This document shows, in pieces, positions 32,771-42,531 of a stretch of 64,000 nt of DNA. The stretch's first letter is position 1. Each line of letters begins with the position of its first letter. Both the position numbers and the translations under genes were made by a program. The notes under the pieces are model-generated. The model saw only the letters and a program-made list of their open reading frames with translations, was not told the origin of the DNA and searched no databases. This DNA is from Flagellimonas sp. CMM7 (lineage in GTDB: Bacteria; Bacteroidota; Bacteroidia; Flavobacteriales; Flavobacteriaceae), in the NCBI RefSeq assembly GCF_021390195.1, contig NZ_CP090003.1, forward strand, positions 1,972,001 to 2,036,000, given 5' to 3'.

Positions 32771-34582
32771 ATGGAACTCAGCACGCTGGACTACAGTCTT
32801 ATAATTGTTTTTTTTGCCATTGTTTTGGGAATTGGAATCTATGTTTCCAAAAAGTCCGGGAAGAGTTCCACAGAATATTTTTTATCAGGCAGAACAATGC
32901 CTTGGTGGTTGTTGGGCCTATCAATGGTTGCCACAACTTTCTCCACGGATACGCCAAATCTGGTTACCGATTTAGTAAGAACAAATGGAGTATCTGGCAA
33001 TTGGGGTTGGTGGTGTTTTCTATTAACAGGAATGCTTACCGTTTTTGTATACGCCAAACTATGGAGAAAATCCAATGTAAAAACAGACCTTGAGTTTTAT
33101 GAACTTCGTTATGGAGGTAAGGCTGCAAGTTTTTTAAGGAAATTTAGAGCCATTTATCTTGGGGTGTTTTTTAACGTTATTACAATGGCTTCGGTTACTT
33201 TGGCCGCAATTAAGATTGGTGGGGTTATGCTGGGTCTTGAACCTTGGGAAACAGTTGTTGCCGGAGGACTCATAACGGTTATTTTTAGTGCACTTGGTGG
33301 ATTTAAAGGAGTTGTCTATAGCGATTTTTTACTCTTTTTTGTAGCAATGGCAGGCGCAATTGGAGCTGCATATTATTTGGTTAATATTCCAGAAGTAGGT
33401 GGAATACAAGCCATCATGGAAAATGAGAATGTCAAAGATAAACTGAGTATTCTGCCAGATTTTAGTGATAAAAAAGCCTTGATTACCATGTTGGTTATTC
33501 CATTGGCAGTGCAATGGTGGAGCTCTTGGTATCCTGGTGGAGAACCAGGCGGTGGCGGATATATTGCACAACGAATGTTGGCAGCTAAGAATGAAAACCA
33601 TGCAATGGGCGCCACATTCTTTTTCAATATTATGCATTATGCATTGCGTCCTTGGCCATGGATTTTGGTAGCATTGGCTTCGTTGGTAATATATCCTGAT
33701 GTTGCCAGCATTCAAGAAGCATTCCCTAATGTTGCGGAAAGTAAATTAGGACAAGACCTTGCGTATTCGGCAATGCTGACTAAGCTGCCAAGTGGTTTAT
33801 TGGGCTTGGTGCTAGCGTCCTTGGTTGCTGCATATATGAGTACTATTTCCACACAATTAAACTGGGGCTCCTCCTATATAGTGTACGATTTCTATAAACA
33901 ACAAATAAACCCAGGCGCAACAGAAAAGCAAATGGTTAATGTAGGGCGGTTGTCTACAGTAATACTGATGGTTTTAAGTGCATTTTTGGCATTGGCATTA
34001 CAAAATGCCATGGGGGTTTTTAACTTGCTGTTATCTTTTGGAGCGGGGACAGGACTCATTTTCATTTTACGTTGGTTCTGGTGGCGAATTAATGCTTGGA
34101 GTGAGATTACAGCAATGTTTTCTTCAGGTATTTTAGCGATACTTTTAGAAACGACCTCATTAAAAGGGATGCTTTTTAACGCGGAAACTGGCATATTTCC
34201 AGAGTGGGGAGAATTACCATTTATCATGATGGTTACTTCTATAATATGGCTTACAGCTACTTTTGTAACTCAGCCAGAAACTAAGGATGTATTAAGAAGC
34301 TTTTACAAAAAAATTCAACCAGGAGGGCCAGGTTGGGCTAAAATTATTGAAGAGGCAAAACAGGACAATGTTGAGATTGTGGAGAGTGATCAAAAATGGA
34401 GCGTCCCATCTGGGATAACAGCAATGTTATTGGGAGTTGTGTTAATCTATACCATTATGTTCGCTACAGGATATTGGATTTATGGCAAAACTAATTTGGC
34501 TTTAATACTGACAGGAGTAGCCGCCGTTTCAGGATTTTTATTGATAAGGGCTTGGAATAAAATGAAGGATAACCTGTTATAA
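32771..34582 (+). CDS. Sodium:solute symporter (SSS family)
   Basis: 603 residues, ~13-15 helices. The SSS hallmarks are YFLSGRTMPWWLLGLSMVAT near residue 40-60 and the later conserved LGLVLASLVAAYMSTISTQLNWG stretch. It imports a sugar, amino sugar or organic acid with Na+. The start at 32771 fits the usual short N-terminus. Six bases separate it from the NagX-like acyltransferase gene, and that pairing suggests N-acetylated sugar import. Confidence 0.92.
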   Translation: MELSTLDYSLIIVFFAIVLGIGIYVSKKSGKSSTEYFLSGRTMPWWLLGLSMVATTFSTDTPNLVTDLVRTNGVSGNWGWWCFLLTGMLTVFVYAKLWRKSNVKTDLEFYELRYGGKAASFLRKFRAIYLGVFFNVITMASVTLAAIKIGGVMLGLEPWETVVAGGLITVIFSALGGFKGVVYSDFLLFFVAMAGAIGAAYYLVNIPEVGGIQAIMENENVKDKLSILPDFSDKKALITMLVIPLAVQWWSSWYPGGEPGGGGYIAQRMLAAKNENHAMGATFFFNIMHYALRPWPWILVALASLVIYPDVASIQEAFPNVAESKLGQDLAYSAMLTKLPSGLLGLVLASLVAAYMSTISTQLNWGSSYIVYDFYKQQINPGATEKQMVNVGRLSTVILMVLSAFLALALQNAMGVFNLLLSFGAGTGLIFILRWFWWRINAWSEITAMFSSGILAILLETTSLKGMLFNAETGIFPEWGELPFIMMVTSIIWLTATFVTQPETKDVLRSFYKKIQPGGPGWAKIIEEAKQDNVEIVESDQKWSVPSGITAMLLGVVLIYTIMFATGYWIYGKTNLALILTGVAAVSGFLLIRAWNKMKDNLL

Positions 34583-34588
34583 AACATC

Positions 34589-35677
34589 ATGAAAAGCAGA
34601 ATCCTATCTGTTGATATTTTTCGAGGAGCGACGATCATTTTAATGATTTTGGTGAACACCCCGGGAACATGGTCAAATGTATACGGCCCTTTACTGCACG
34701 CGAAGTGGCATGGTTATACTCCAACGGATCTTGTATTTCCATTTTTCTTGTTTATCGTGGGAACTTCAATCGTGTTTGCATATCAAAACAAAAAAGCAGA
34801 TACTGCTGTCTATAAAAAAATCTCAGTTAGGAGCTTAAAACTAATCGGGTTAGGTCTATTTCTTGGAGCTTTTACCATTATTTTTCCTTTTATCAAGGAG
34901 TTCGCCTCAATAAGATTTCCTGGAGTATTACAACGTATAGGAGTGGTTTTCTTTTTTGCCGCGATGCTCTTTTTACATCTTAATTGGAAGAAGTTAATTT
35001 GGGTTGCAGCAGTTTTATTGATAGGATATTGGCTATTAATGGTTTTTATTCCTGTTGAGGGTATAGCGTCTACATTGGAACGGGCGCCAAACAATTTGGC
35101 CAATTATTTGGATGTTCAAGTTTTTGGAACCCACAGCTATAAACCAGATTATGACCCGGAAGGCCTATTAAGCACAATGCCCGCTATTGTAAGTTCACTC
35201 TTAGGAATTTTTACAGGTTTGATATTGACCTCGAAGCAGGAGAAAAAAACAACCATTTTGTTTGGACTAGGGGGTTCACTATTGTTAATGGGACATCTCT
35301 TGGATTTTGTTTTTCCAATCAATAAAGCACTTTGGACAAGCAGTTTTGTTTTGGTAACTGCAGGTTGGGCGAACATTGTTTTAGCATTGATTTACTATCT
35401 AACAGATGTAAGGGGCATCAAGTTCGGGAGCATATTCAGGTATGTTGGAGCAAATGCCATAGTGGTTTACTTTTTGTCCAGTTTTATCACCAAGTTGTTT
35501 TATTCTATAAAAGTTGATGAAGATACCTCAATACACGGATGGCTTTTCAATAAAATCTATGTTCATGATTTTATGTCCATGGAGCTGTCATCATTACTCT
35601 ATGGTTTAAGTGTAGTGTCTTTTTACTGTCTTTTGGCTTATGTACTTTATAAGAGAAAGATTTTTATAAAAGTGTAA
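34589..35677 (+). CDS. NagX-like membrane acyltransferase (HGSNAT/DUF5009 type)
   Basis: 362 residues, about ten helices. It begins with SVDIFRGATIILMILVN and has a histidine-containing LLHAKWHGYTPTDLVFPFFLFIVG segment, as in lysosomal heparan-glucosaminide N-acetyltransferase and its bacterial relatives (DUF5009, NagX). NagX genes sit in N-acetylglucosamine catabolic clusters, where the protein is required for uptake. Co-transcription with the symporter suggests a two-gene amino-sugar uptake unit, although no other nag gene is present. Confidence 0.82.
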   Translation: MKSRILSVDIFRGATIILMILVNTPGTWSNVYGPLLHAKWHGYTPTDLVFPFFLFIVGTSIVFAYQNKKADTAVYKKISVRSLKLIGLGLFLGAFTIIFPFIKEFASIRFPGVLQRIGVVFFFAAMLFLHLNWKKLIWVAAVLLIGYWLLMVFIPVEGIASTLERAPNNLANYLDVQVFGTHSYKPDYDPEGLLSTMPAIVSSLLGIFTGLILTSKQEKKTTILFGLGGSLLLMGHLLDFVFPINKALWTSSFVLVTAGWANIVLALIYYLTDVRGIKFGSIFRYVGANAIVVYFLSSFITKLFYSIKVDEDTSIHGWLFNKIYVHDFMSMELSSLLYGLSVVSFYCLLAYVLYKRKIFIKV

Positions 35678-35710
35678 CGTTGCTCCACTAATGAAAGGAA
35701 AAAACAGATT

Positions 35711-36301
35711 TTAGGAATGAAGTTGTATTAACCTAGCAACGTATTTTCCTATTACATCAAACTCTAGATTTACGGTAGTCCCCGGCGAATATGTCCTGAA
35801 CTTGGTGTGTTCATAAGTGTACGGTATAATAGCAACATTAAAAGTATTTTTTTTAGAGTCGACAACTGTTAAACTAACACCATCAACGGTAATAGAACCT
35901 TTTTCAATGGTAACATTGTTTAAAGTAGAATCATATTCAAAGCCAAAAACCCAGCTCCCATCTTTTTGTTCAACAGAAACACAGTTTGCCGTTTGATCAA
36001 CATGCCCTTGCACAATATGTCCATCCAATCGCGCGCCCAATACCATGGCTCTTTCAAGATTTACGACATCTCCAACCTTTAAATCACCTAAACTGGTCTT
36101 GACCAAGGTCTCTTCGATAGCGGTTACTGTATACTGATCGACATCCAATGCCACAACGGTAAGGCAAACACCATTATGGGAAACGCTTTGATCTATTTTT
36201 AGCTCTGAAGTAATTTCGGAAGAAACGGTAATATGCAAATTATCACCATCTTTTTCAAGCTTTTCAATTTTACCTAAAGTCTCAATAATACCTGTAAACA
36301 T
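35711..36301 (-). CDS. ribE: Riboflavin synthase alpha chain
   Basis: 196 residues with the two tandem lumazine-binding repeats of riboflavin synthase: MFTGIIETLGKIEKL at the N-terminus and a second GHIVQGHVDQTANCV half starting near residue 92. It converts two 6,7-dimethyl-8-ribityllumazine molecules to riboflavin plus a pyrimidinedione in the cytoplasm. No FMN riboswitch is evident upstream. It diverges from pdxA across 58 bases, a common flavobacterial arrangement. Confidence 0.95.
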   Translation of the reverse strand: MFTGIIETLGKIEKLEKDGDNLHITVSSEITSELKIDQSVSHNGVCLTVVALDVDQYTVTAIEETLVKTSLGDLKVGDVVNLERAMVLGARLDGHIVQGHVDQTANCVSVEQKDGSWVFGFEYDSTLNNVTIEKGSITVDGVSLTVVDSKKNTFNVAIIPYTYEHTKFRTYSPGTTVNLEFDVIGKYVARLIQLHS

Positions 36302-36359
36302 GAATCTTTTTAATTGAGTAGTTTTGTAATGTAAATGTAGTTATATCGGCAATTATTCT

Positions 36360-37412
36360 ATGAAGGAAAAAGGAAAAATAAAACTGGGTATTTCAATTGG
36401 AGATTTTAATGGGATTGGATGCGAAGTTGCATTAAAGACCTTTCAAGATCCAAGAATGCTGGATTTCTGTACCCCAATTCTTTTTGCATCAAACAAAATG
36501 ATATCCCAACAAAAATCAGATTTGGGACTTAATATCAGCTTTAATGGACTAAGGGATGCCTCACAGGCGATTGATGGTAAAATCAATATCGTGAATGTTT
36601 GGAAAGAAACACCTAATGTTGATTATGGGAAAGCAACAGAAGAAGGAGGCAAATACGCCATAAAATCTTTGAGAGCTGCCGTTACTGCTTTAAAAAATAA
36701 TAAGATTGATGTTTTGGTTACCGCCCCTATCAACAAAAATAATATTCAATCTGAAGATTTTAATTTTCCAGGGCACACGGATTTTCTAGCTCAGGAGTTA
36801 AACGGCGAAAGTCTGATGTTTATGGTAACGGACACTTTAAGGATTGGACTATTAACGGACCACATAGCAGTTAAAGATGTGGCCCAAGCGATTACGCCTA
36901 CATTAATTAGGAACAAGGTGGAAACGATGGAAAAATCACTTAAAATGGATTTTGGAATCCGAAGACCTAAAATAGCATTGCTTGGTATTAATCCGCATAG
37001 TGGGGATAACGGAACTATAGGAGAAGAGGATGATAAGATCTTAAAACCAGCTATACAAGAGTTGTTTGATCAGGGAACATTGGTATATGGCCCATATTCG
37101 GCAGATAGCTTCTTTGGGTCTAATTCCCATAACAATTTTGATGCAATTCTAGCTGCATATCATGATCAAGGACTCATTCCGTTTAAAACACTTTCCTTTG
37201 GTAAAGGGGTAAATTATACCGCGGGATTGGAAAAAATACGAACATCTCCGGACCATGGGACCGCCTATGAAATTGCTGGCAAAGGACAGGCGGATGAAAA
37301 TTCGTTTAAAGAAGCAGTTTTTACAGCGATACAAGTTTTTAAGAACCGCGTGGAAAATATAGCATTGAACAAAAACCCTTTAAAAAAACAGAAGATAAAA
37401 CGAGCAAGTTAA
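36360..37412 (+). CDS. pdxA: 4-hydroxythreonine-4-phosphate dehydrogenase
   Basis: 350 residues, the usual length. Opening GISIGDFNGIGCEVALK, PGHTDFLA in the middle, metal-site region ALLGINPHSGDNGTIGEED and DAILAAYHDQGLIPFK with the third metal His, then TSPDHGTAYEIAGKG. It performs an NAD-dependent step of the DXP-dependent vitamin B6 pathway in the cytoplasm. It leads the housekeeping run toward fatty-acid genes; the following yceD gene has its own promoter. Confidence 0.95.
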   Translation: MKEKGKIKLGISIGDFNGIGCEVALKTFQDPRMLDFCTPILFASNKMISQQKSDLGLNISFNGLRDASQAIDGKINIVNVWKETPNVDYGKATEEGGKYAIKSLRAAVTALKNNKIDVLVTAPINKNNIQSEDFNFPGHTDFLAQELNGESLMFMVTDTLRIGLLTDHIAVKDVAQAITPTLIRNKVETMEKSLKMDFGIRRPKIALLGINPHSGDNGTIGEEDDKILKPAIQELFDQGTLVYGPYSADSFFGSNSHNNFDAILAAYHDQGLIPFKTLSFGKGVNYTAGLEKIRTSPDHGTAYEIAGKGQADENSFKEAVFTAIQVFKNRVENIALNKNPLKKQKIKRAS

Positions 37413-37449
37413 AACTTGGCTTTTAAGTGTGATATTTATTATAATACAA

Positions 37450-37479
37450 TTGCAGTTTTCTAAATAAGTAGTATCTTTG
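37450..37479 (+). promoter_or_regulatory. Vegetative Bacteroidota-type promoter of the yceD-rpmF unit
   Basis: TTG at 37450-37452, 19 bases, then TATCTTTG at 37472-37479, matching the -33/-7 consensus of Bacteroidota primary sigma factor. It lies 43 bases before the yceD start. Confidence 0.75.
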
Positions 37480-37524
37480 CACCCGCCTTTATGGGCTGGT
37501 ACACAAACCTTAAGTGTAGAAATG

Positions 37525-38055
37525 ATGAAGCTGAAGGAGTTTTTTATTCCTTTTTCGGGATTAAAGTTGGGGAAGCACGAGTTTGGGTATAACATTAACA
37601 ATACGTTCTTTGAATCTTTTGATTACCAAGAGTTTAATGATGCTTCGGTACAAATTACCGCTATATTGGACAAGATGAACAATATGATGGAACTGGACAT
37701 TGAAGCAAAAGGAACTGTAAATGTTGATGGTGATTTAACTGGCGAACCGTTTGATCAACCTATTTCATCACATTTGCACTTAGTTATTAAATTTGGGGAA
37801 GAATACAATGATGAAAATGATGAAATTTTAGTCATTCCCCATGGCGAGTATCAAATCAATGTTTCTCAGTATATCTATGAAATGTTGGTATTGGCAGTTC
37901 CACAAAAAAGAATTCACCCAGGAGTACTGGATGGAACATTACAATCAGAGATCTTGGATAAGCTGGAAGAATTGCAGCCAAAAGAAGTCAAAGAAGAATC
38001 AGAAAATACAGATCCCAGATGGGACGATTTAAAGAAGTTATTAACGGATAAATAG
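37525..38055 (+). CDS. YceD-family (DUF177) protein
   Basis: 176 residues from the second of two adjacent ATG codons (37522 or 37525); a TTG at 37477 lies in the promoter and is rejected. Small acidic protein with [26 protein letters not shown] and the C-terminal [15 protein letters not shown] ending ([13 protein letters not shown]). YceD relatives are nearly always encoded just before rpmF and take part in ribosomal RNA accumulation. The typical CxR(C)L zinc-like cysteines are absent here. Seven bases to rpmF. Confidence 0.85.
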   Translation: MKLKEFFIPFSGLKLGKHEFGYNINNTFFESFDYQEFNDASVQITAILDKMNNMMELDIEAKGTVNVDGDLTGEPFDQPISSHLHLVIKFGEEYNDENDEILVIPHGEYQINVSQYIYEMLVLAVPQKRIHPGVLDGTLQSEILDKLEELQPKEVKEESENTDPRWDDLKKLLTDK

Positions 38056-38062
38056 GTATATA

Positions 38063-38263
38063 ATGGCACATCCTAAAAGAAAAATCTCGAAAACCAGAAG
38101 AGATAAAAGAAGAACTCATTACAAGGCAACTGCACCAACAATTGCTAAAGATTCTGCAACAGGAGAAATGCACTTGTATCATAGAGCACATTGGCATGAA
38201 GGTAAATTGTACTACCGCGGTCAAGTGTTAATAGACAAAACTGAAGAAGAAACTGCTGCTTAG
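38063..38263 (+). CDS. rpmF: 50S ribosomal protein L32
   Basis: 66 residues. It opens with [20 protein letters not shown], the conserved L32 N-terminus, and has the [14 protein letters not shown]-terminal strand region. The four zinc-binding cysteines of some L32 proteins are missing, so this is the C-minus form. It follows yceD by seven bases and is closed by a strong terminator. Confidence 0.97.
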   Translation: MAHPKRKISKTRRDKRRTHYKATAPTIAKDSATGEMHLYHRAHWHEGKLYYRGQVLIDKTEEETAA

Positions 38264-38288
38264 TAGTTAACTTTTCAAAATATATCGA
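38118..38288 (+). terminator. Intrinsic terminator after rpmF (span 38288 down-stream to 38318; see evidence)
   Basis: The hairpin stem ACTCCCGTT / AACGGGAGT occupies 38288-38296 and 38304-38312 with a 7-base loop, and the T run follows to 38318. The intended interval is 38288 to 38318; the end field above contains a digit slip. Confidence 0.3.
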
Positions 38289-38318
38289 CTCCCGTTTATT
38301 TATAACGGGAGTTTTTTT
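38288..38318 (+). terminator. Intrinsic terminator after rpmF
   Basis: Nine-pair perfect stem ACTCCCGTT / AACGGGAGT, 7-base loop, then seven T residues, 25 bases after the rpmF stop. This entry gives the correct interval. Confidence 0.92.
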
Positions 38319-38435
38319 ATGGAACAAAGTTAATTTTAAAAACCGCCTCTTTTTGATCTAAAAGTCGTAGAAAATGACTATTTTTCACCGTTTTTGGGTC
38401 AATTCTTAACGTTTTTGACAAAAAAAGACATTTAT

Positions 38436-39431
38436 ATGAAAAAACAAACAGCAGCGATTACAGCTGTAGGAGGGTATGTTCCTGACTTCGTTTTATCCAA
38501 TAAAGTGTTGGAAACAATGGTGGATACCAATGACGAATGGATTACTTCTAGAACAGGAATAAAAGAAAGAAGAATCTTAAAAAAGGAAAACGAAGGAACT
38601 TCATATTTGGCCATTAAAGCCGCCGAAGATTTAATAAAGAAAAGCGGAGTAGATCCATTAGAGATAGATTTTGTGCTGGTGGCAACGGCAACCCCAGATA
38701 TTCCAGTAGCTTCTACTGCTGCTTACGTAGCTTCACAGATAGGCGCTGTTAACGCATTTTCTTATGACCTTCAAGCAGCGTGTTCCAGTTTTTTGTTCGG
38801 AATGTCTACTGCGGCTAGTTATATAGAATCTGGAAGATATAAGAAGGTGTTGTTGATTGGAGCGGACAAGATGTCTTCCATTATTGATTATACTGACCGT
38901 ACAACGTGTATAATTTTTGGTGATGGAGCTGGAGCCGCACTTTTTGAACCCAATGAAGAAGGTCTTGGATTGCAAGATGAATACTTAAGATCAGATGGTA
39001 TAGGGCGCCAATTCTTAAAAATTGATGCGGGAGGTTCCATTTTACCAGCATCAGAAGAAACTATAAAGAACAAAAGGCATTTTGTCTACCAAGATGGTAA
39101 GTCGGTATTTAAATTTGCAGTTTCCAATATGGCAGATGTTTCTGCTTTGATTATGGAGCGCAATAACCTTGGACATGAAGATGTACAATGGTTGGTGCCG
39201 CACCAGGCAAATAAACGTATTATAGATGCCACAGCAAATAGAATGGGAGTAGATCGTGATAAAGTGATGATCAATATTCACAAATATGGAAATACCACTT
39301 CTGCTACCTTACCATTATTATTATTCGATTACGAAAAACAGCTCAAAAAAGGAGACAACCTCATTTTTGCCGCTTTTGGCGGAGGATTTACATGGGGTTC
39401 CATCTATTTAAAATGGGCATATAATTCTTAA
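38436..39431 (+). CDS. fabH: 3-oxoacyl-ACP synthase III
   Basis: 331 residues from the ATG at 38436; an upstream in-frame start would add 14 non-conserved residues. The Cys-His-Asn triad is C116 (LQAACSSF), H256 (VPHQANKR) and N286 (KYGNTTSA). It condenses acetyl- or branched acyl-CoA with malonyl-ACP to begin fatty-acid synthesis. It is followed 27 bases later by accB and accC, which supply malonyl-CoA. The plsX gene often found between rpmF and fabH is absent here. Confidence 0.95.
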   Translation: MKKQTAAITAVGGYVPDFVLSNKVLETMVDTNDEWITSRTGIKERRILKKENEGTSYLAIKAAEDLIKKSGVDPLEIDFVLVATATPDIPVASTAAYVASQIGAVNAFSYDLQAACSSFLFGMSTAASYIESGRYKKVLLIGADKMSSIIDYTDRTTCIIFGDGAGAALFEPNEEGLGLQDEYLRSDGIGRQFLKIDAGGSILPASEETIKNKRHFVYQDGKSVFKFAVSNMADVSALIMERNNLGHEDVQWLVPHQANKRIIDATANRMGVDRDKVMINIHKYGNTTSATLPLLLFDYEKQLKKGDNLIFAAFGGGFTWGSIYLKWAYNS

Positions 39432-39458
39432 AAAGCACAACTAACTAAATCATATTCC

Positions 39459-39947
39459 ATGGACATTAAGGAAATTCAAAGTTTAATCAAGTTTGTAGCT
39501 AAATCAGGTGCGAGCGAGGTGAAGTTGGAGATGGAGGACATCAAAATCACGATTCGTACAGGGAGCGAGTCAACTACACCTGAAACTACAATCGTACAGC
39601 AAATCCCTATGGCTCAAGCGCCTGTGGCTCCGGTTGCGGCACCACCAGTAGCAGTAGAGTCAGCGACTTCGGAAACTGAACAACCAGCAGCAGCTGATGA
39701 TTCAAAGTATATTACTATTAAATCTCCAATTATTGGAACGTTTTATAGAAAACCATCACCGGACAAACCTGTTTTTGTTGAGGTGGGCAGCACAATTAAC
39801 CAAGGAGACGTTCTTTGTGTTATTGAAGCAATGAAGTTGTTCAATGATATTGAATCAGAAGTTTCTGGTAAAATTGTTAAGGTATTGGTTGACGATTCTT
39901 CACCTGTAGAATTTGACCAGCCTTTATTTTTGGTTGACCCTTCCTAA
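39459..39947 (+). CDS. accB: Biotin carboxyl carrier protein of acetyl-CoA carboxylase
   Basis: 162 residues: N-terminal helical segment, a flexible Ala/Pro/Val-rich linker (~50-80), and the biotinyl domain (~83-162) with biotin-accepting K126 in EAMKLFNDIESE. The residue after the lysine is Leu rather than the Met of the classical AMKM motif, which is common in this phylum. Subunit of the carboxylase that makes malonyl-CoA; the carboxylase partner AccC is encoded 79 bases downstream. Confidence 0.95.
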   Translation: MDIKEIQSLIKFVAKSGASEVKLEMEDIKITIRTGSESTTPETTIVQQIPMAQAPVAPVAAPPVAVESATSETEQPAAADDSKYITIKSPIIGTFYRKPSPDKPVFVEVGSTINQGDVLCVIEAMKLFNDIESEVSGKIVKVLVDDSSPVEFDQPLFLVDPS

Positions 39948-40026
39948 TCAAAATCCAATAGTTCAAATTTCAAAACCCATTTAGTTGGGTTTTAAAATGA
40001 AAACTTTAGGGCTAACATGAAAGACT

Positions 40027-41379
40027 ATGTTTAAAAAAATATTGATTGCAAATAGAGGAGAGATTGCATTACGTATTATACGGACATGCAAGGAAATGGG
40101 CATCAAAACAGTAGCGGTATATTCCAAAGCAGATGAAGAAAGCCTTCATGTACGTTTTGCAGATGAAGCTGTTTGTATTGGTCCAGCACCAAGCCATGAA
40201 TCCTATTTGAAAATACCTAATATCATTGCTGCGGCGGAGATTACCAATGCAGATGCCATTCATCCAGGGTATGGATTTCTTTCGGAGAATTCCAAATTCT
40301 CAAAAATCTGTGCAGAACATGAAATTAAGTTCATAGGTGCCTCCGGTGATCAGATTGATAAAATGGGAGATAAGGCGACAGCCAAGGAGACCATGAAAAA
40401 AGCGGGTGTACCCACAATCCCTGGCTCTGAAGGATTGTTAAAAGATGTGGCCGAAGCCAAAAAAATAGCCAAAAAAATGGGCTATCCCGTAATGATAAAA
40501 GCCACTGCGGGTGGAGGAGGAAAGGGAATGAGAGCCATTTGGTCAGAAGATCAGATGGAACCAGGTTTTGAAAGTGCAGTACAAGAAGCCACGGCCGCAT
40601 TTGGCAATGGGGGAATGTATATGGAAAAGTTGATTGAAGAACCTCGTCATATTGAAATTCAAGTAGTTGGTGACCAGTACGGAAAAGCCTGTCATTTGTC
40701 TGAAAGAGATTGTTCGGTTCAACGCAGGCACCAAAAACTGACAGAGGAAACACCTTCTCCCTTTATGACCGATAAACTTCGGGAAGATATGGGTAAAGCC
40801 GCGGTAAAAGCTGCTGAGTTCATTAAGTATGAAGGAGCTGGAACAGTAGAATTTTTGGTGGATAAACACCGTAATTTCTACTTCATGGAAATGAATACCC
40901 GTATTCAGGTTGAACATCCAATTACTGAACAAGTAGTTGATTATGATTTAATCCGTGAGCAGATTTTGGTAGCAGGGGGAGTGCCTATTTCTGGAAAAAA
41001 CTACCTTCCAAAGTTGCACTCTATTGAATGTCGAATCAATGCAGAAGACCCATATAATGATTTTAGACCATCACCGGGTAAAATCACAACATTGCATACA
41101 CCAGGAGGGCATGGTATACGGTTAGATACTCATGTATATAGTGGGTATATGATTCCACCAAACTATGACTCTATGATTGCCAAGTTGATAACAACTGCTC
41201 AAACCAGGGAAGAGGCAATCAATAAGATGCGCAGGGCACTTGATGAGTTTGTAATTGAGGGCGTAAAAACAACAATCCCATTTCATAGACAATTGATGGA
41301 CCATCCAGATTACTTGGCAGGAAATTATACTACCAAGTTCATGGAAGATTTTGAAATAGACACAAAATATCAAGATTAA
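40027..41379 (+). CDS. accC: Biotin carboxylase subunit of acetyl-CoA carboxylase
   Basis: 450 residues, the standard AccC length. It has [16 protein letters not shown] at the start, the glycine-rich ATP loop [12 protein letters not shown] (~163-174), [18 protein letters not shown] region ([15 protein letters not shown]), and [15 protein letters not shown] with metal and catalytic residues. It carboxylates biotin on AccB with ATP and bicarbonate. Closed by a terminator directly after the stop. Confidence 0.97.
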   Translation: MFKKILIANRGEIALRIIRTCKEMGIKTVAVYSKADEESLHVRFADEAVCIGPAPSHESYLKIPNIIAAAEITNADAIHPGYGFLSENSKFSKICAEHEIKFIGASGDQIDKMGDKATAKETMKKAGVPTIPGSEGLLKDVAEAKKIAKKMGYPVMIKATAGGGGKGMRAIWSEDQMEPGFESAVQEATAAFGNGGMYMEKLIEEPRHIEIQVVGDQYGKACHLSERDCSVQRRHQKLTEETPSPFMTDKLREDMGKAAVKAAEFIKYEGAGTVEFLVDKHRNFYFMEMNTRIQVEHPITEQVVDYDLIREQILVAGGVPISGKNYLPKLHSIECRINAEDPYNDFRPSPGKITTLHTPGGHGIRLDTHVYSGYMIPPNYDSMIAKLITTAQTREEAINKMRRALDEFVIEGVKTTIPFHRQLMDHPDYLAGNYTTKFMEDFEIDTKYQD

Positions 41380-41382
41380 AAC

Positions 41383-41409
41383 AACCCCGATGAAAGTCGG
41401 GGTTTTTAT
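41383..41409 (+). terminator. Intrinsic terminator of the fabH-accB-accC unit
   Basis: Stem ACCCCGA / TCGGGGT with 6-base loop (TGAAAG) and a T-rich tail to 41409. It ends three bases before the next start codon, so the following gene either depends on read-through or has a promoter inside accC. Confidence 0.88.
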
Positions 41410-41412
41410 TTG

Positions 41413-42531
41413 ATGGAATTAAGCTACTGGGAATATAAAACATGGTTGACCAATGTAGATTTTACAGTGGTAGGGAGTGGTATAGTTGGCCTCAATTGCG
41501 CTTTGCACCTTAAAGAGAAATATCCCAAAAGCAAGGTTTTGGTATTGGAAAAAGGCTCCTTGCCTCAAGGGGCGAGCACAAAAAATGCCGGTTTTGCATG
41601 TTTTGGAAGTATTTCGGAGTTGTTATCAGACTTAAAAACGCATTCTGAGGAAAGTGTTGTCAACTTGGTTAGGAAAAGATGGGAAGGGATACGAGTTTTA
41701 CGAACTCTTTTGGGAGACAAGGCAATTGGGTTTGAACAGTATGGAGGGCATGAACTTTTTCTAAAAAAGGACACCTCATTATTTGAGACGTGCACGGAGG
41801 GAATGGATTCTTTGAACACCTTATTAAAGCCAATATTTGGAAAGACGCCTTTTTTGAAAACTAAAAATATTTTTGGATTTGAGAATATTCAGGACACCTA
41901 TATTACCCACAGTTTTGAAGCACAACTAGACACAGGACAGATGATGTCCGCTTTGCTTGAAATGTGTTTGAAAAAAGGAATACATATTTTTAATGGCGTT
42001 GTTGTTGAGAAGCTTCAGGATTCTGGGAACAGGGTTGAAATACAGACAAGCGATTTTTCGTTCAGTACTAAGAAAACACATATTGCCACAAATGGTTTTG
42101 CTTCAGAATTTTTAAAAACTGAAACAGTTGACCCTGCCAGGGCACAGGTTTTGATTACTAAACCAATCAATGACCTTAAAATAAAAGGAACCTTCCATTT
42201 TGATGAAGGATATTATTACTTCAGAAATATTGATAACCGCATTCTTTTTGGCGGGGGCCGTAACCTGGATTTTGAAACAGAAGAGACTACCTCTTTTGGA
42301 AAAACACCCATTGTGCAACATGAGCTTGAAAGACTTCTCAACACGGTTATCTTTCCAAACCAAAGTATTGAAATTGACTACAGTTGGAGCGGAATAATGG
42401 GAGTGGGGCCACAAAAAACGCCCATCGTCAAGCAAGTATCCAACAATGTTTATTGTGGAGTTCGCTTAGGGGGAATGGGCATTGCCTTGGGCAGTTTGGT
42501 TGGAAAAGAACTAGCCAATCTCTCTAATTAA
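41413..42531 (+). CDS. FAD-dependent DAO-family oxidoreductase
   Basis: 372 residues from the ATG at 41413. The N-terminal FAD motif is TVVGSGIVGLNCALHL with acidic ribose-binding residue in VLVLEKG; GASTKNAGFACFGS is the second FAD loop; the DAO-fold C-terminus has YSWSGIMGVGPQKTP and GVRLGGMGIALG. This type oxidises amino acids or similar amines, in the cytoplasm. The start lies just after the acc terminator and its 3' end overlaps the convergent ATPase gene by four bases. Substrate not predictable. Confidence 0.87.
   Translation: MELSYWEYKTWLTNVDFTVVGSGIVGLNCALHLKEKYPKSKVLVLEKGSLPQGASTKNAGFACFGSISELLSDLKTHSEESVVNLVRKRWEGIRVLRTLLGDKAIGFEQYGGHELFLKKDTSLFETCTEGMDSLNTLLKPIFGKTPFLKTKNIFGFENIQDTYITHSFEAQLDTGQMMSALLEMCLKKGIHIFNGVVVEKLQDSGNRVEIQTSDFSFSTKKTHIATNGFASEFLKTETVDPARAQVLITKPINDLKIKGTFHFDEGYYYFRNIDNRILFGGGRNLDFETEETTSFGKTPIVQHELERLLNTVIFPNQSIEIDYSWSGIMGVGPQKTPIVKQVSNNVYCGVRLGGMGIALGSLVGKELANLSN

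Noticed and set aside
38288..38318. Duplicate terminator entry
   Set aside because: The first entry for this terminator carries a wrong end coordinate; the entry 38288-38318 is the valid one and the other should be ignored.
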